This document shows positions 1 to 9,369 of a stretch of DNA of 64,000 nt, piece after piece (position 1 is the first letter of the stretch; each line of letters opens with the position of its first letter). Source of the stretch: Bordetella genomosp. 13 (lineage in GTDB: Bacteria; Pseudomonadota; Gammaproteobacteria; Burkholderiales; Burkholderiaceae_B). The DNA is taken from positions 2,666,001-2,730,000 of the forward strand of contig NZ_CP021111.1 of assembly GCF_002119665.1 (NCBI RefSeq). The letters are read 5' to 3'. The notes under the pieces were generated by a model, which ran no database searches, was not told where the DNA came from, and worked only from the letters and a program-made list of their open reading frames with translations. The position numbers and the translations under genes were made by a program.

Positions 1-555
1 CACCAGGCCGTACGGCTCGAGCTTGCCGTACTGGTAGGCGGCGCGGTGCGGCAGCAGGCTGTAGACGATGCGCCCGCCGTCCAGCGGCGGCACCGGCAGC
101 AGGTTCAACGCCATCAGCGCCAGGTTCACGTTGATGCCGGCCATGGACATCTCGACCCAGAAGCCTTCGGTGGTGCCGTTCTGGATGTAGATCCGCAGCG
201 CGATCGCCCACGCCAGGGCCATGAAAAGATTGGCCGCCGGACCCGCCAGCGCGACCCACAGCATGTCTTTCTTGGGACGGCGCAGCCGCCCGAAATCGAC
301 CGGCACCGGCTTGGCCCAGCCGAACAGCAGGCCTGCCCCGCCCATCAGCTTGGACGTCAGCAGGATCAGCGCGGGCACCAGCAGCGTGCCGATCGGATCG
401 ATGTGCCGCGCGGGATTCAGGCTGATGCGGCCCGCCTCGTACGCCGTGGGATCGCCGAACATGCGCGCCACGTAGCCGTGCGCGGCCTCGTGCAGGGTGA
501 TGGCGAAGATCACCGGAATGGCATAGACCGTGATGGTCTGGATGATGTCGTTCAT
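1..555 (-). CDS. Site-2 protease family protein (peptidase M50), 3' part cut by window edge
   Basis: This is an integral-membrane zinc metalloprotease of the M50 family. The reading frame is open from an ATG at 555 to the window edge, giving 185 codons without a stop. The zinc motif HEAAH lies at about residues 22-26 inside the first membrane segment. Further hydrophobic segments follow, and the second family motif (LPVPPLDGGR, about residue 160) supplies the third zinc ligand aspartate. This is the short type of M50 protein without a PDZ domain. It lies 82 bp downstream of the YciO-like gene on the same strand, so the two may be cotranscribed. The substrate cannot be told from sequence. Confidence 0.9.
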   Translation of the reverse strand, partial: MNDIIQTITVYAIPVIFAITLHEAAHGYVARMFGDPTAYEAGRISLNPARHIDPIGTLLVPALILLTSKLMGGAGLLFGWAKPVPVDFGRLRRPKKDMLWVALAGPAANLFMALAWAIALRIYIQNGTTEGFWVEMSMAGINVNLALMALNLLPVPPLDGGRIVYSLLPHRAAYQYGKLEPYGLV

Positions 556-637
556 GGCGAGCGCAATTGTAGTGTGCGAGTCGGGTACCAGGGCGTATCG
601 GCGCCGCGCGCGACGCGGCGCGGCCGCGGGCGGCGCC

Positions 638-1267
638 TCAAGCGGCCAGCCCCAGCACCGCTGGGTCGCCCAGGCCCCGGCGCACGACGAGCGGCGCATC
701 GCCGGTCAGGTCCACCACGGTGGTGGGCGCCTGCGCGCAGGCGCCGGAATCGACCACCGCGGCCAGCTCGTGCGCGTAGCGCGCGACGATTTCCTCGGGG
801 TCGTTCAATGCGTCTTCTTCGCCGCGCGGGATCAGCGTGGTGGACAACAGCGGCGCGCCCGCTTCTTGCAGCAGCGCATGCACGACCTTGTGATCCGGCA
901 CGCGGATGCCGATGGTCTTGCGCGACGGGTGCGATACCCGCCGCGGCACCTCGCGCGTGGCCTCGAGGATGAAAGTCCATGGTCCGGGCGTCGCCGCCTT
1001 CAGCAGGCGGTATTGGCGGTTGTCCACGCGCGCCATCTGGCCGATTTCGGCCAGGTCGCCGCACAGCAGCGTGAGATGATGGCGCTCGTCCAGTCCCCGG
1101 ATGCGGCGCAGCGCGTCGGCCGCGGCCTTGTCGTCCAGCCGCGCCACCAGTGCATAACTCGAATCGGTAGGCACCGCGAGGAGACCGCCGTCGCGCAGCC
1201 ACTGCACCGCCTGCTTGATCAGCCGCGGCTGCGGGTTGTCCGGATGGATGGAGAGAAGCAGAGCCAT
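638..1267 (-). CDS. Sua5/YciO/YrdC family protein (YciO-like)
   Basis: A 209-residue protein of the YrdC-like fold, which binds double-stranded RNA and in TsaC/Sua5 makes threonylcarbamoyl-AMP for tRNA t6A. The N-terminal stretch GLLAVPTDSSYALVAR and the RIRGL...HHLTLLC segment match the nucleotide-binding core. The GPWTFIL and IGIRVPDH segments are also typical. The length and the HHLTLL variant fit the YciO branch better than the essential TsaC branch, so t6A synthesis by this copy is doubtful. The start ATG at 1267 gives a family-length protein. It is followed on the same strand by the M50 protease gene. Confidence 0.85.
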   Translation of the reverse strand: MALLLSIHPDNPQPRLIKQAVQWLRDGGLLAVPTDSSYALVARLDDKAAADALRRIRGLDERHHLTLLCGDLAEIGQMARVDNRQYRLLKAATPGPWTFILEATREVPRRVSHPSRKTIGIRVPDHKVVHALLQEAGAPLLSTTLIPRGEEDALNDPEEIVARYAHELAAVVDSGACAQAPTTVVDLTGDAPLVVRRGLGDPAVLGLAA

Positions 1268-1326
1268 GGCGATTATCCTAACATTGCCCTGGTAGCCACG
1301 GCCGCACGGCCAAGGGGAGACACATC

Positions 1327-2166
1327 ATGCGCATGGGCGATTCACGAGAAAGCAGCAACATCGAAGACCGCCGCGGTCGCGGCCCGCGGGTGGGGCGCGG
1401 CAGCATAGGGGTAGGCACCATCGTGCTGGCGCTGGTCGCCATGTACTTCGGCATCGACCCGTCCGTGGTGCTCCAGATGGCCGAAGGCCCCGCCATCGAG
1501 CAGCCCAGCCAGGCGCCCGCCAGCGACCCGCAGACGAAATTCGTGGCGCGCGTGCTGGGCGAGACGGAAGACACCTGGAGCGAGCTCTTCAAACAGCACG
1601 TCGGACAGCCGTATCAGCCGCCCACGCTGGTGCTGTTCCGCGGGGCCACGCCCACCGCATGCGGCACGGGGCAATCGGCCATGGGCCCCTTCTACTGCCC
1701 CGCCGACAGCAAGGTGTACATCGACCTGAGCTTCTTCGACGAAATGGCGCGCAGGCTGAACGCGCCCGGCGATTTCGCGCAGGCCTACGTCATCGCGCAC
1801 GAGGTCGGCCATCACGTCCAGCACCTGCTGGGCACGGCGGGCCAGGTCGACGCGCTGCGGCGGCGCAATCCCGCGCAGGGCAATGCGCTGTCGGTGCGCA
1901 TGGAGCTGCAGGCCGACTGCTATGCCGGCCTGTGGGCGCGCCGCGCGGACCAGGCGCGCAACATTCTCGAAGACGGGGACATCGAAGAAGGCCTGAACGC
2001 GGCCAGCGCCATCGGCGACGACACGCTGCAGCGCAAGAGCCAGGGTTACGTCGTGCCCGATGCCTTCACGCACGGCAGTTCCGCGCAGCGCGTGCGCTGG
2101 TTCAAGCGGGGATACGAAAGCGGGGACCTGCGCCAGTGCGATACCTTTGGCGCGGCGCAGCCATAG
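1327..2166 (+). CDS. Neutral zinc metallopeptidase, YpfJ family
   Basis: A 279-residue protein with one N-terminal membrane segment (about residues 30-45, VGTIVLALVAMYFGI) followed by a zinc protease-like domain. HEVGHHVQ at residues 158-165 supplies the HExxH zinc motif, and the downstream MELQADCYAG is the usual third-ligand region of YpfJ proteins. FRGATPTACG and GPFYCPADSKVYID are also family hallmarks. The start ATG is preceded by a GGGGAGA ribosome-binding site at 1313-1319. It is divergent from the YciO-like gene with about 59 bp between them. The biological substrate of this family is unknown. Confidence 0.92.
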   Translation: MRMGDSRESSNIEDRRGRGPRVGRGSIGVGTIVLALVAMYFGIDPSVVLQMAEGPAIEQPSQAPASDPQTKFVARVLGETEDTWSELFKQHVGQPYQPPTLVLFRGATPTACGTGQSAMGPFYCPADSKVYIDLSFFDEMARRLNAPGDFAQAYVIAHEVGHHVQHLLGTAGQVDALRRRNPAQGNALSVRMELQADCYAGLWARRADQARNILEDGDIEEGLNAASAIGDDTLQRKSQGYVVPDAFTHGSSAQRVRWFKRGYESGDLRQCDTFGAAQP

Positions 2167-2228
2167 CGCGGCGCCCGCCTGCGCCGCGGGCCGGGAGCAG
2201 GGCGGGCGGCAGCCAGGGCCTGTTGACG

Positions 2229-2501
2229 CTAAAGCTGCACGCCCATCAGGCCATCGACGATGTGCTGGCCATGGCTGACGGCCGCGTGCACGGCCTCGCG
2301 GGGGCTGTACACGAAACCGCCTTCCATGAAGCACGGGACGGGATACTCATGGCCCGGATCCTGGATGGCGCTGGCGGGCACCACCAGAACCGTGGCCGTG
2401 AACACCGGCCCGCTGGGCGTGTCGGCCAGCGCGGCTAGGGGCCCCCTGACGACCTTGGCCGTCAGGCGATAGCCCTTGTAAATCACATTGTTCTGGTTCA
2501 C
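2229..2501 (-). CDS. Hypothetical protein, 90 aa
   Basis: A small soluble protein that I do not recognise. The GTG at 2501 is chosen because GAGAGGA lies just upstream at normal spacing; an ATG at 2528 and a TTG at 2537 in the same frame are alternatives without a good ribosome-binding site. The sequence begins VNQNNVIYKGYRLTAKV and shows alternating beta-like stretches, with no membrane segment or signal. It is convergent with the YpfJ-like gene. Conservation in relatives would be the test of reality. Confidence 0.6.
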   Translation of the reverse strand: MNQNNVIYKGYRLTAKVVRGPLAALADTPSGPVFTATVLVVPASAIQDPGHEYPVPCFMEGGFVYSPREAVHAAVSHGQHIVDGLMGVQL

Positions 2502-2615
2502 TCGGACGTCCTCTCTGAGGCCGAGCATACCGCGCAATGACTGTCATGAATTAATGACTGTCGCCATGCCGCTACAGGGACGGAACAGGGATTTCCCTGT
2601 AGGGCGGGTGAAACA

Positions 2616-2816
2616 TCAATGCTGTCCGCCGCCCTTTTCCTTGTCGAGGTCCTGGGCCTGCCGGCGCGTGTCCTCGTTCTTGAATCCGCCGTAACTGCTC
2701 TGGCCCGGGTCCGCGCTACGGCTGCGGATGTCCTCGTTGGGGCCCTTCTGGTGCGCGCCGGCGCCGGGCTGTGGGCGTTGCGGATCGGCGGGCGCCCTGG
2801 AACGATCGTTCGTCAT
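2616..2816 (-). CDS. Small hydrophilic hypothetical protein, 66 aa
   Basis: A 66-residue, strongly charged protein starting MTNDRSRAPADPQRP and ending DLDKEKGGGQH. It is rich in Arg, Asp, Gln, Gly and Pro, with no hydrophobic core, and is therefore probably disordered. The start ATG at 2816 has a strong GGAGGA ribosome-binding site at 2825-2830, which is the main reason to accept it. I recognise no family. It lies downstream of the 260-residue unknown on the same strand, 59 bp away. Confidence 0.6.
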   Translation of the reverse strand: MTNDRSRAPADPQRPQPGAGAHQKGPNEDIRSRSADPGQSSYGGFKNEDTRRQAQDLDKEKGGGQH

Positions 2817-2875
2817 GCTGAGTCCTCCATGATTGACGAGTGTCCATTCCAGCAACCGGCATGCCCGGCCGCGCG

Positions 2876-3658
2876 CTACTCGGTATAACGCAGCCACAGA
2901 TGCCGGCGGCCGGCGATGCCCTCGACCACCGCGGCGGCCAGGGCCTGTCGCGCGCGGCCGCGCGCGTTGTACAGCGCGCAGACGTCCGTGGCGATGGCCT
3001 CGGCGCGCTCGGCATCCGGCGGCGCATCGCGCAGCAGTCCCAGGTATGAGGCGCCGCTGCCGATCAGTTCGTAACCATGCTGGCGGCAGAAGTGGCGCGC
3101 CACGGCGAAGCAGTGATGGGGTCCCAGGTCGCAGCTGAAGTACCCATTCGGAAAGGCCGCCAGCGCTTCGTACGAATGGACCACGGGCACCACCAGCGCC
3201 GATAGCGGCTGATCCAGCAGCGCCACCGGATCGTCCTGGAACGAGGTCCACTCTTCCAGCGCCGCGGGATCCATGGCAAGCCCATGCGCGCAGGCCTGGT
3301 CGAACGTGGCGTGCGCGACGAAGCGCTCGTAGCCATACGCGCACACGGGGAATTCGGCCTTCGAATCCAGGTCTCCGACGAACGTGCCATCCTCGAACCA
3401 TTCCTGCGGCAGGCCTTCCATGTGCAGGCCCGTGATGTCCACAAGATGGTAGCGGCCGCGCGCGTGGCCCGAGGTATAGCAGGCCTGCGCAAGATTATCG
3501 AGCGTGAACAGCGGCCTGCAGGTGGGATGGTCGGCGGCGATCTGGCGGTAGGCGTCGATCAGGTCCTGCAGGCTGGCGATGCCGTTCACCCGATATTCGT
3601 CGCACAAGCCGTTGGAGGGATTGCCCTGGGCTTTGTTGCCGCGGAAGCGGATATCCAT
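2876..3658 (-). CDS. Hypothetical protein, 260 aa
   Basis: A 260-residue soluble protein beginning MDIRFRGNKAQGNPSNG. I do not recognise the family. It has several aromatic and histidine-rich patches (GHARGRYHLVDITG and LGPHHCFAVARHFCRQHGYE), an acidic centre, and no signal peptide or membrane helix. The ATG at 3658 is the first in-frame ATG that gives a compact protein; the open frame runs further upstream only into non-coding-looking sequence. It is divergent from Ku with about 170 bp between the starts. Confidence 0.7.
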   Translation of the reverse strand: MDIRFRGNKAQGNPSNGLCDEYRVNGIASLQDLIDAYRQIAADHPTCRPLFTLDNLAQACYTSGHARGRYHLVDITGLHMEGLPQEWFEDGTFVGDLDSKAEFPVCAYGYERFVAHATFDQACAHGLAMDPAALEEWTSFQDDPVALLDQPLSALVVPVVHSYEALAAFPNGYFSCDLGPHHCFAVARHFCRQHGYELIGSGASYLGLLRDAPPDAERAEAIATDVCALYNARGRARQALAAAVVEGIAGRRHLWLRYTE

Positions 3659-3828
3659 GAGCGGGTCCTGAAGCGGTACGCGTCGGACTAGCATAGCCCA
3701 CGAGCACGCCGCGCCGGCTGCGCGCAGTGCTCGCTCGGGCACTCCTGCGCCATACGCACACGGGCACGCGGCTTGCTGAGGGAATGTCCCCAATAACACC
3801 GCACGCGGCGCCGCGACAGGAGGACACC

Positions 3829-4770
3829 ATGGCCACACGCACCATATGGAAAGGAGCGATTTCGTTCGGTCTGGTCCACATCCCGGTCGGCCTGCACACC
3901 GCCGCCACCGAGTCCGGCGTGGACTTCGACTGGCTGGACAAGCGGTCGATGGATCCGGTGGGCTACAAGCGCATCAACAAGCGCACCGGCAAGGAAATCG
4001 ATCGCGAGAACATCGTCAAGGGCGTGCAGTACGAGAAGGGCGAGTACGTGATCGTGTCGCCCGAGGAGATCGAGCAGGCCTACCCGCGCACCACGCAGAC
4101 CATCGAGATCCAGATGTTCGTGGACGCGGCCCAGGTGTCGTTCATGTACCTCGAGCGTCCCTATTACATCGAGCCCATCAACAAGGGCCACAAGGTCTAT
4201 GCCCTGCTGCGCGACACGCTGGCCAAGGCCGGCAAGATCGGCATCGCCAAGGTGGTCATCCAGACCAAGCAGCATCTGGCCGCGCTGGTGCCCACGGGCG
4301 ATGCCATGGTGCTGAACCTGATGCGCTGGGGCGACGAGATCAAGCCCATGTCCGACCTGGACCTGCCGCGTGTCGGATCCAAGGCCATGTCGCCCAGCGC
4401 CGCCGAACTGAAGATGGCCCGCATGCTGGTCGACGACATGTCGGGTGACTGGGACCCCGAAGACTTCAAGGACGAATTTCGGCAGGCCATCATGGACCTC
4501 GTCGACAGGAAGGTGAAGGCCGGCAAGACCGAGACGGTGGTCGAGCCGCAGGAGGAAGCGCCCAGCTACGAAGGCAACGTCATCGACCTGACCGAGCTGC
4601 TGCAGCGCAGCCTGAAGGGCAAGCGCGGCGGGTCCTCCGGCGCCGAACCGGCCAAGGCGGCGCGCAAGACGGCGGCCAAGAGCGCGGCCAAGCGGGCCTC
4701 CAAGACCGCCGCCAAGACGGCGGCGAAGAAGGCGTCCGCGAAGTCCTCGCGCGCACGCAAGGCGGCGTGA
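3829..4770 (+). CDS. ku: Non-homologous end-joining protein Ku
   Basis: A 313-residue bacterial Ku, which forms a ring-shaped homodimer on broken DNA ends and recruits LigD. The N-terminal MATRTIWKGAISFGLVHIPV is the family signature, and the central beta-barrel carries FMYLERPYYIEP. The C-terminal 50 residues are a Lys/Ala-rich tail of the kind used for DNA binding or LigD contact. The start ATG follows an AGGAGGA ribosome-binding site at 3818-3824. The ligD gene starts 48 bp downstream in the same direction, so the two form an NHEJ operon. Confidence 0.97.
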   Translation: MATRTIWKGAISFGLVHIPVGLHTAATESGVDFDWLDKRSMDPVGYKRINKRTGKEIDRENIVKGVQYEKGEYVIVSPEEIEQAYPRTTQTIEIQMFVDAAQVSFMYLERPYYIEPINKGHKVYALLRDTLAKAGKIGIAKVVIQTKQHLAALVPTGDAMVLNLMRWGDEIKPMSDLDLPRVGSKAMSPSAAELKMARMLVDDMSGDWDPEDFKDEFRQAIMDLVDRKVKAGKTETVVEPQEEAPSYEGNVIDLTELLQRSLKGKRGGSSGAEPAKAARKTAAKSAAKRASKTAAKTAAKKASAKSSRARKAA

Positions 4771-4818
4771 CGGCCTGCGGCCCCATCGTCGCAAGCCGTA
4801 CGACCCGCTGCCTGAACC

Positions 4819-7335
4819 ATGCCGGCCTCGCTGAAGACCTATCGGGAAAAGCGCAACTTCTCCGTCACCTCGGAGCCGGCCGGCGGCGGCCGCGCCAACA
4901 CGCGCGAGCCGGCCTTCGTGATCCAGAAACACTGGGCCACCCGGCTGCACTATGACCTGCGCCTGGAACTGGACGGCGCGATGAAGAGCTGGGCCGTGCC
5001 GAAGGGCCCCAGCTACGACCCCACCATCAAGCGCATGGCCGTTCAGGTCGAGGACCACCCCATCGCCTACAACCAGTTCGAAGGCGAGATTCCCAAGGGG
5101 CAGTACGGCGCGGGCAAGGTCATCATCTGGGACGAAGGCACCTGGCAGCCCGTGGGCGACCCTCGCAAGGGGTATCGCGAAGGCCACCTGAAGTTCACGC
5201 TGCGCGGCGTGAAGATGCAGGGTCAGTGGGCCCTGGTGCGCCTGAAGCGCGGGGACGAAAAGCAGCCGACGTGGCTGCTGATCAAGGACCGCGACGAACT
5301 GGCCCGTCCCGACGCCGAGTTCAGTGTGGTGGACGAAATGCCCGACAGCGTGGTCCCGCTGCGCGGCAAGCGGCGCGCAGCGTCGACGCGGTCGCGGCAG
5401 ACGGAACAGGCGCCTGCCGTGGAAGCGGCCATGCCCGGCGTGGCCAGCGACATGCCGCGCACGCTCAAGCCGCAGCTGGCCACGCTGGTGGACCGCGCGC
5501 CCGCCTCCGCCGCGGACTGGCTGTACGAGATCAAGTACGACGGCTACCGCATCCTGGCGCGCATCGAGAACGGGCAGGCGCGACTCTACACGCGCAATGG
5601 CCACGACTGGACCGACCGCATGCCGCACCTGGCCGAAGCCCTGGCGCGGGCCAAGGCCGATGCCTGGGTGGACGGCGAGATCGTCGTGCTGACCGACCAG
5701 GGTACGCCCAGCTTCCAGGCGCTGCAGAACGCCTTCGACAACGGGCGCACGGCAGGCATCCAGTTCTTCGCCTTCGACCTGCCCTACGTGGCGGGCCGCG
5801 ACCTGCGCGGCGAACCTTTGACGGTGCGGCGCGCGCTGCTGGAACAGCTGGTGGCGCCGATCCGGCGCAAGGCCGTGCAGCTCAGCGCCACGCTGGATGC
5901 CGGCCCGAGCGAACTGGTGCGCACGGCTTGCGGCATGGGCCTGGAAGGCATCATCGGCAAGCGCCGCGACTCCACCTATGTGTCGCGCCGCTCGGATAAC
6001 TGGATCAAGCTGAAGTGCGGCCAGCGGCAGGAGTTCGTGATCGTGGGCTACACGGATCCGGGCGGGCGGCGTGTGGGCTTCGGATCCCTGCTGCTGGCGG
6101 TGCACGACGACGAGGGCGGCCTGCGCTACGCGGGCAACGTGGGCACCGGCTTCGACGACGACATGCTCCGGCGGCTGAAGCAGCAGCTGGACGCCTTGCG
6201 CACCGACCGGTCCGCGCTGCGCAGCCGCGCGGGCGTCGAAGGCCGGCCGCACTGGGTACGGCCCGAACTGGTGGCCGAGGTGTCGTTCGGGGAATGGACC
6301 CAGGGCGGGCACGTGCGCCATCCGGTGTTCCGGGGGCTGCGCGGCGACAAGCCGGCGGGCGCCATCGTGCGCGAGCGGCCGCAGGCGCCGCCGAAGGAAA
6401 CGCCGCGCGCCACGGGCAGCAAGCCCGCGACGACCCGGCCCGCGTCGAAGTCGTCTTCGGGCAAGACGGCGTCGGGACGGCTGTCCAGTCCCGAGCGCGT
6501 CATCGATCCGTCCACGGGGCTGACCAAGCTGGACTTGGCCCGCTACTACGGGCTGGTCGCGCCGCTGATGGTGCCCCACCTGAAAGGCAGGCCCGTCGCC
6601 TTCCTGCGCGCCCCCCAGGGCATACATCATCAGCTGTTCTTCCAGAAGCACCAGGACGGCACCATCCCCGACGTCCGGAACCTGCCCGAGAAGCTCTACC
6701 CCGACCACCCGCCGATGATGGAAGTGGCGACCGACATGGGCATTCTGTCGGCTGCGCAGATGAATGTGGTGGAGTTCCACACCTGGAACGCGGTGAAGAC
6801 CAGCATCGCCAGGCCCGACCGCATGCTGTTCGACCTGGACCCTGGCGACGGCGTGGCGTGGCCCGCCATTCGCGAGGGCGCGCAGCTGGTGCAGGCGCTG
6901 CTGCGCGAACTGGACCTGGCGTGCTGGCTGAAGACCAGCGGCGGCAAGGGACTGCACGTGGTCGTGCCGCTGCGCAAGCAATACGACTGGGACGCCGTGC
7001 GGCAGTTCTCCGAAGTCATCGTGCGCCACCTGGCCCGCACGCTGCCGCAGCGCTTCGTGGCCAAGAGCGGCCCGAAGAACCGCGTGGGAAAGATCTTCGT
7101 CGACTACCTGCGCAACGGCTTCGGCGCCACCACGGTGGCGGCCTGGTCCGCGCGGGCGCGTTCCGGCATGGGCATCTCGGTACCCATCGCGTGGGACGAA
7201 CTGCCGCGACTGTCCGGCGCCGCGCAATGGACGATCGCCAATGCGCACGATCGCCTGGACGTGGGGAACGCGCCGTGGGACGACTACACGCCGCAGTCGC
7301 TGGGAAAGGCCATGGCAATCCTGGAGTTCCGATAA
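4819..7335 (+). CDS. ligD: DNA ligase D (3'-phosphoesterase, ligase, polymerase)
   Basis: An 838-residue multifunctional NHEJ enzyme with the domain order phosphoesterase, ligase, polymerase, as in Pseudomonas LigD. The phosphoesterase domain covers about residues 1-160 (RLHYDLRLE, and EDHPIAYNQFEGEIPKGQYG). The ATP-dependent ligase domain has its nucleotidyl lysine at K239 in YEIKYDGYR and ends near residue 525. A Ser/Thr/Ala/Lys-rich linker follows. The primase-like polymerase domain (about 550-838) has the metal-binding acids D672 and D674 in FDLDPGD. All three active sites look intact. It acts with Ku, encoded directly upstream. Confidence 0.97.
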   Translation: MPASLKTYREKRNFSVTSEPAGGGRANTREPAFVIQKHWATRLHYDLRLELDGAMKSWAVPKGPSYDPTIKRMAVQVEDHPIAYNQFEGEIPKGQYGAGKVIIWDEGTWQPVGDPRKGYREGHLKFTLRGVKMQGQWALVRLKRGDEKQPTWLLIKDRDELARPDAEFSVVDEMPDSVVPLRGKRRAASTRSRQTEQAPAVEAAMPGVASDMPRTLKPQLATLVDRAPASAADWLYEIKYDGYRILARIENGQARLYTRNGHDWTDRMPHLAEALARAKADAWVDGEIVVLTDQGTPSFQALQNAFDNGRTAGIQFFAFDLPYVAGRDLRGEPLTVRRALLEQLVAPIRRKAVQLSATLDAGPSELVRTACGMGLEGIIGKRRDSTYVSRRSDNWIKLKCGQRQEFVIVGYTDPGGRRVGFGSLLLAVHDDEGGLRYAGNVGTGFDDDMLRRLKQQLDALRTDRSALRSRAGVEGRPHWVRPELVAEVSFGEWTQGGHVRHPVFRGLRGDKPAGAIVRERPQAPPKETPRATGSKPATTRPASKSSSGKTASGRLSSPERVIDPSTGLTKLDLARYYGLVAPLMVPHLKGRPVAFLRAPQGIHHQLFFQKHQDGTIPDVRNLPEKLYPDHPPMMEVATDMGILSAAQMNVVEFHTWNAVKTSIARPDRMLFDLDPGDGVAWPAIREGAQLVQALLRELDLACWLKTSGGKGLHVVVPLRKQYDWDAVRQFSEVIVRHLARTLPQRFVAKSGPKNRVGKIFVDYLRNGFGATTVAAWSARARSGMGISVPIAWDELPRLSGAAQWTIANAHDRLDVGNAPWDDYTPQSLGKAMAILEFR

Positions 7336-7518
7336 CCCACTTTAGTGGCAGCGAACCCCCGGTTAAGGAAACCCTAATAGCCAGCCGCGAGAGCCTCGGG
7401 CAGAGTGCTTTTCCATAAGAAGAATCTGCATCGGCAAGACCGGGGATACATCCGGCGCGCCGGTATCCGCCTGCGGCGCGCAGCGCCCGGTTTCGTGCAG
7501 CATAACGAGGAGACGACA

Positions 7519-8400
7519 ATGAAAAGAGTCTGGACAGGGCTGCTGGGCGCCATGGCTATGGCGATGGGGATGTCGGCGCACGGAGCCGACGTGGCGGGCA
7601 ACGGCGCGGGCGCCGCCGGGCCGGACGTGAAGCTGATGCAGTTGTCGGTCGGCAAGATCGAGCTCGACAAGGGCTTCATGACCGCGATGGTCGACGTGGG
7701 TACCAAGATCAAGATTCCGGTCCCGGCCTACGTCATCCAGCATCCGCGCGGGCTGGTGCTGTTCGACACCGGAATGAACCAGGCCACCGCCGATGGCAAC
7801 TGCGCCAATTACTGGGGCCAGGGCCTGTGCGGCGCCTTCAGCTCCATGCAGAGCCGCGACGAAGTCATCGACCGGCAGCTGAAGGCGGCGGGCTTCGAGG
7901 TCGCCGACGTGAAGTACGTCGTGTATTCGCACTTCCACCTGGACCATGCCGGCAACATCAAGATGTTCCCCAACGCCAAGCACGTCGTCCAAAAGGCGGA
8001 GCTGCGCGCGGCATGGTGGCCCGAGAAATTCCAGCGAGCGGCCTATGTGCTGAAGGATTACGACTCGACCCGCGACTACGACTTCATCCAGGTGGAGGGC
8101 GACTTCGACCTGTTCGGCGACGGCACGATCGTGCTGCTGGACACCAAGGGCCACACGCAGGGCCACCAGTCGCTGCAGGTGAAACTGAAGAACACGGGCA
8201 CCGTCCTGCTGGCCGCCGACGCGATCTACACCGCGGAGAACGAGGCGGGCGTCATCCCCGGCATCACTTGGAACACCAACGCCTCGATGCAGGCCATCGA
8301 CCGGCTCAAGCAGATCCGCGATTCCCAGCGCGGACAGATCTGGTACAGCCACGACGCGCAGCAGCACGCGCAGAACGCCAAGACCAAAGTCTTCGACTGA
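7519..8400 (+). CDS. Exported MBL-fold hydrolase, N-acyl homoserine lactonase-like
   Basis: A 293-residue protein with an N-terminal signal peptide (to about residue 22, ending MSAHGA) followed by a metallo-beta-lactamase fold. The zinc motif HFHLDH is at residues 138-143, and DTKGHTQGHQ supplies the next histidines. The overall layout (VLFDTGMN, then YSHFHLDHAGN) matches the AHL-lactonase family group. The signal peptide would place it in the periplasm, which is unusual for quorum-quenching lactonases, so the substrate should be left open. The start has an AACGAGGAGA ribosome-binding site. It lies 6 bp before an ABC ATPase gene and heads a long gene run. Confidence 0.85.
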   Translation: MKRVWTGLLGAMAMAMGMSAHGADVAGNGAGAAGPDVKLMQLSVGKIELDKGFMTAMVDVGTKIKIPVPAYVIQHPRGLVLFDTGMNQATADGNCANYWGQGLCGAFSSMQSRDEVIDRQLKAAGFEVADVKYVVYSHFHLDHAGNIKMFPNAKHVVQKAELRAAWWPEKFQRAAYVLKDYDSTRDYDFIQVEGDFDLFGDGTIVLLDTKGHTQGHQSLQVKLKNTGTVLLAADAIYTAENEAGVIPGITWNTNASMQAIDRLKQIRDSQRGQIWYSHDAQQHAQNAKTKVFD

Positions 8401-8406
8401 CGCCGC

Positions 8407-9369
8407 ATGGCCCCGGTCATCGCGCTCGAGGGCGTGTCGAAGTCGTTCGGCTCGCGCCAGATCCTGCATGACGTCTCGCTGGCGATAGAGCCGGGCGAGA
8501 TCGTCGGCCTGCTCGGCCCGAACGGCAGCGGCAAGACCACCACGCTGCGGCTGATGGCGGGCTACCACGCGCCCGACGCCGGCCGAGTGACGATCTGCGG
8601 CCGTCCGCACACGGGCAACCGCGGCACGCGAGCCGTGGGCTATCTGCCCGAACGCGTGCCCCTGTACGACGGACTGACGGTACGGCATTACCTGCGCTTC
8701 GTGGCCGACGTCAAGATGCCGGAGTCGGCCGTGGCGCGCCGCGCCGCCGTCGAGCGCGCCATGGCGGGCTTCGACCTGGACGATCTGGCGGACCGCCCGC
8801 TGGGGCGTCTTTCCAAGGGACAGCGGCAGCGCGTCGGCCTGGCGCAAGCCGTGCTGGCGGACCCGCCGGCGCTGCTGCTCGACGAGTCCACCAATGGCCT
8901 GGACCCGGTGCAGATCGTCGAGGCGCGCGCCATGATCCGTCGCTGCGCACAGGGCCGCGCCGTGGTGTTCAGCAGCCACCTGATGCAGGAGATCGAGGCG
9001 CTCTGCACGCGCATCATCGTCCTGCGCGACGGACGGCTCATCGACGACGCCTCGCTGCACACGGGCCGCGCCGCGCTGACGCTGCGGCTCGCCCTGCCGC
9101 ACGACCGCCACGAGGCGCTTCGCACGGCGCTGGCCGCGTTCCCGGGCGTAGACCGGATCGACGTCGCGTCCATCGATGCGGGACGCAGCGAGTGGCGGCT
9201 GCACTGGTCGGCGTCGCCGCCGTCGGACACCTGCGACGCCGTGCTGCGCACCGTGCTGTCGCACGCGCAGGTAGTGGCCGTGCTGGCGGGCGAGCCGGCC
9301 GTCGAGGCGCGCCTGCTCGCCGCGCTGGCGCTGGCCTCCAACGCGCCCGACATCCGGAGGCGCGCGTGA
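8407..9369 (+). CDS. ABC transporter ATP-binding protein (Gld/Nos-like)
   Basis: A 320-residue ATPase of the ABC-2 export class. Walker A is GPNGSGKTT at about residue 38, the signature is LSKGQRQR, and Walker B is ALLLDESTNGLDP, with Ser where Pro is usual. The last 90 residues form a C-terminal extension of the type found in GldA/NosF-like ATPases. The stop overlaps the GTG of the permease gene (GTGA), which shows translational coupling. With the three genes that follow it forms an ABC set resembling the gliding-motility Gld complex, which in proteobacteria has no settled function. Confidence 0.9.
   Translation: MAPVIALEGVSKSFGSRQILHDVSLAIEPGEIVGLLGPNGSGKTTTLRLMAGYHAPDAGRVTICGRPHTGNRGTRAVGYLPERVPLYDGLTVRHYLRFVADVKMPESAVARRAAVERAMAGFDLDDLADRPLGRLSKGQRQRVGLAQAVLADPPALLLDESTNGLDPVQIVEARAMIRRCAQGRAVVFSSHLMQEIEALCTRIIVLRDGRLIDDASLHTGRAALTLRLALPHDRHEALRTALAAFPGVDRIDVASIDAGRSEWRLHWSASPPSDTCDAVLRTVLSHAQVVAVLAGEPAVEARLLAALALASNAPDIRRRA

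Noticed and set aside
3688..7248. 1186-codon open frame antisense to ku/ligD
   Set aside because: It is a shadow frame produced by GC-rich codon bias opposite ligD; the translation is rich in His/Gln/Arg/Gly with no domain, and ligD has intact active sites on the other strand.
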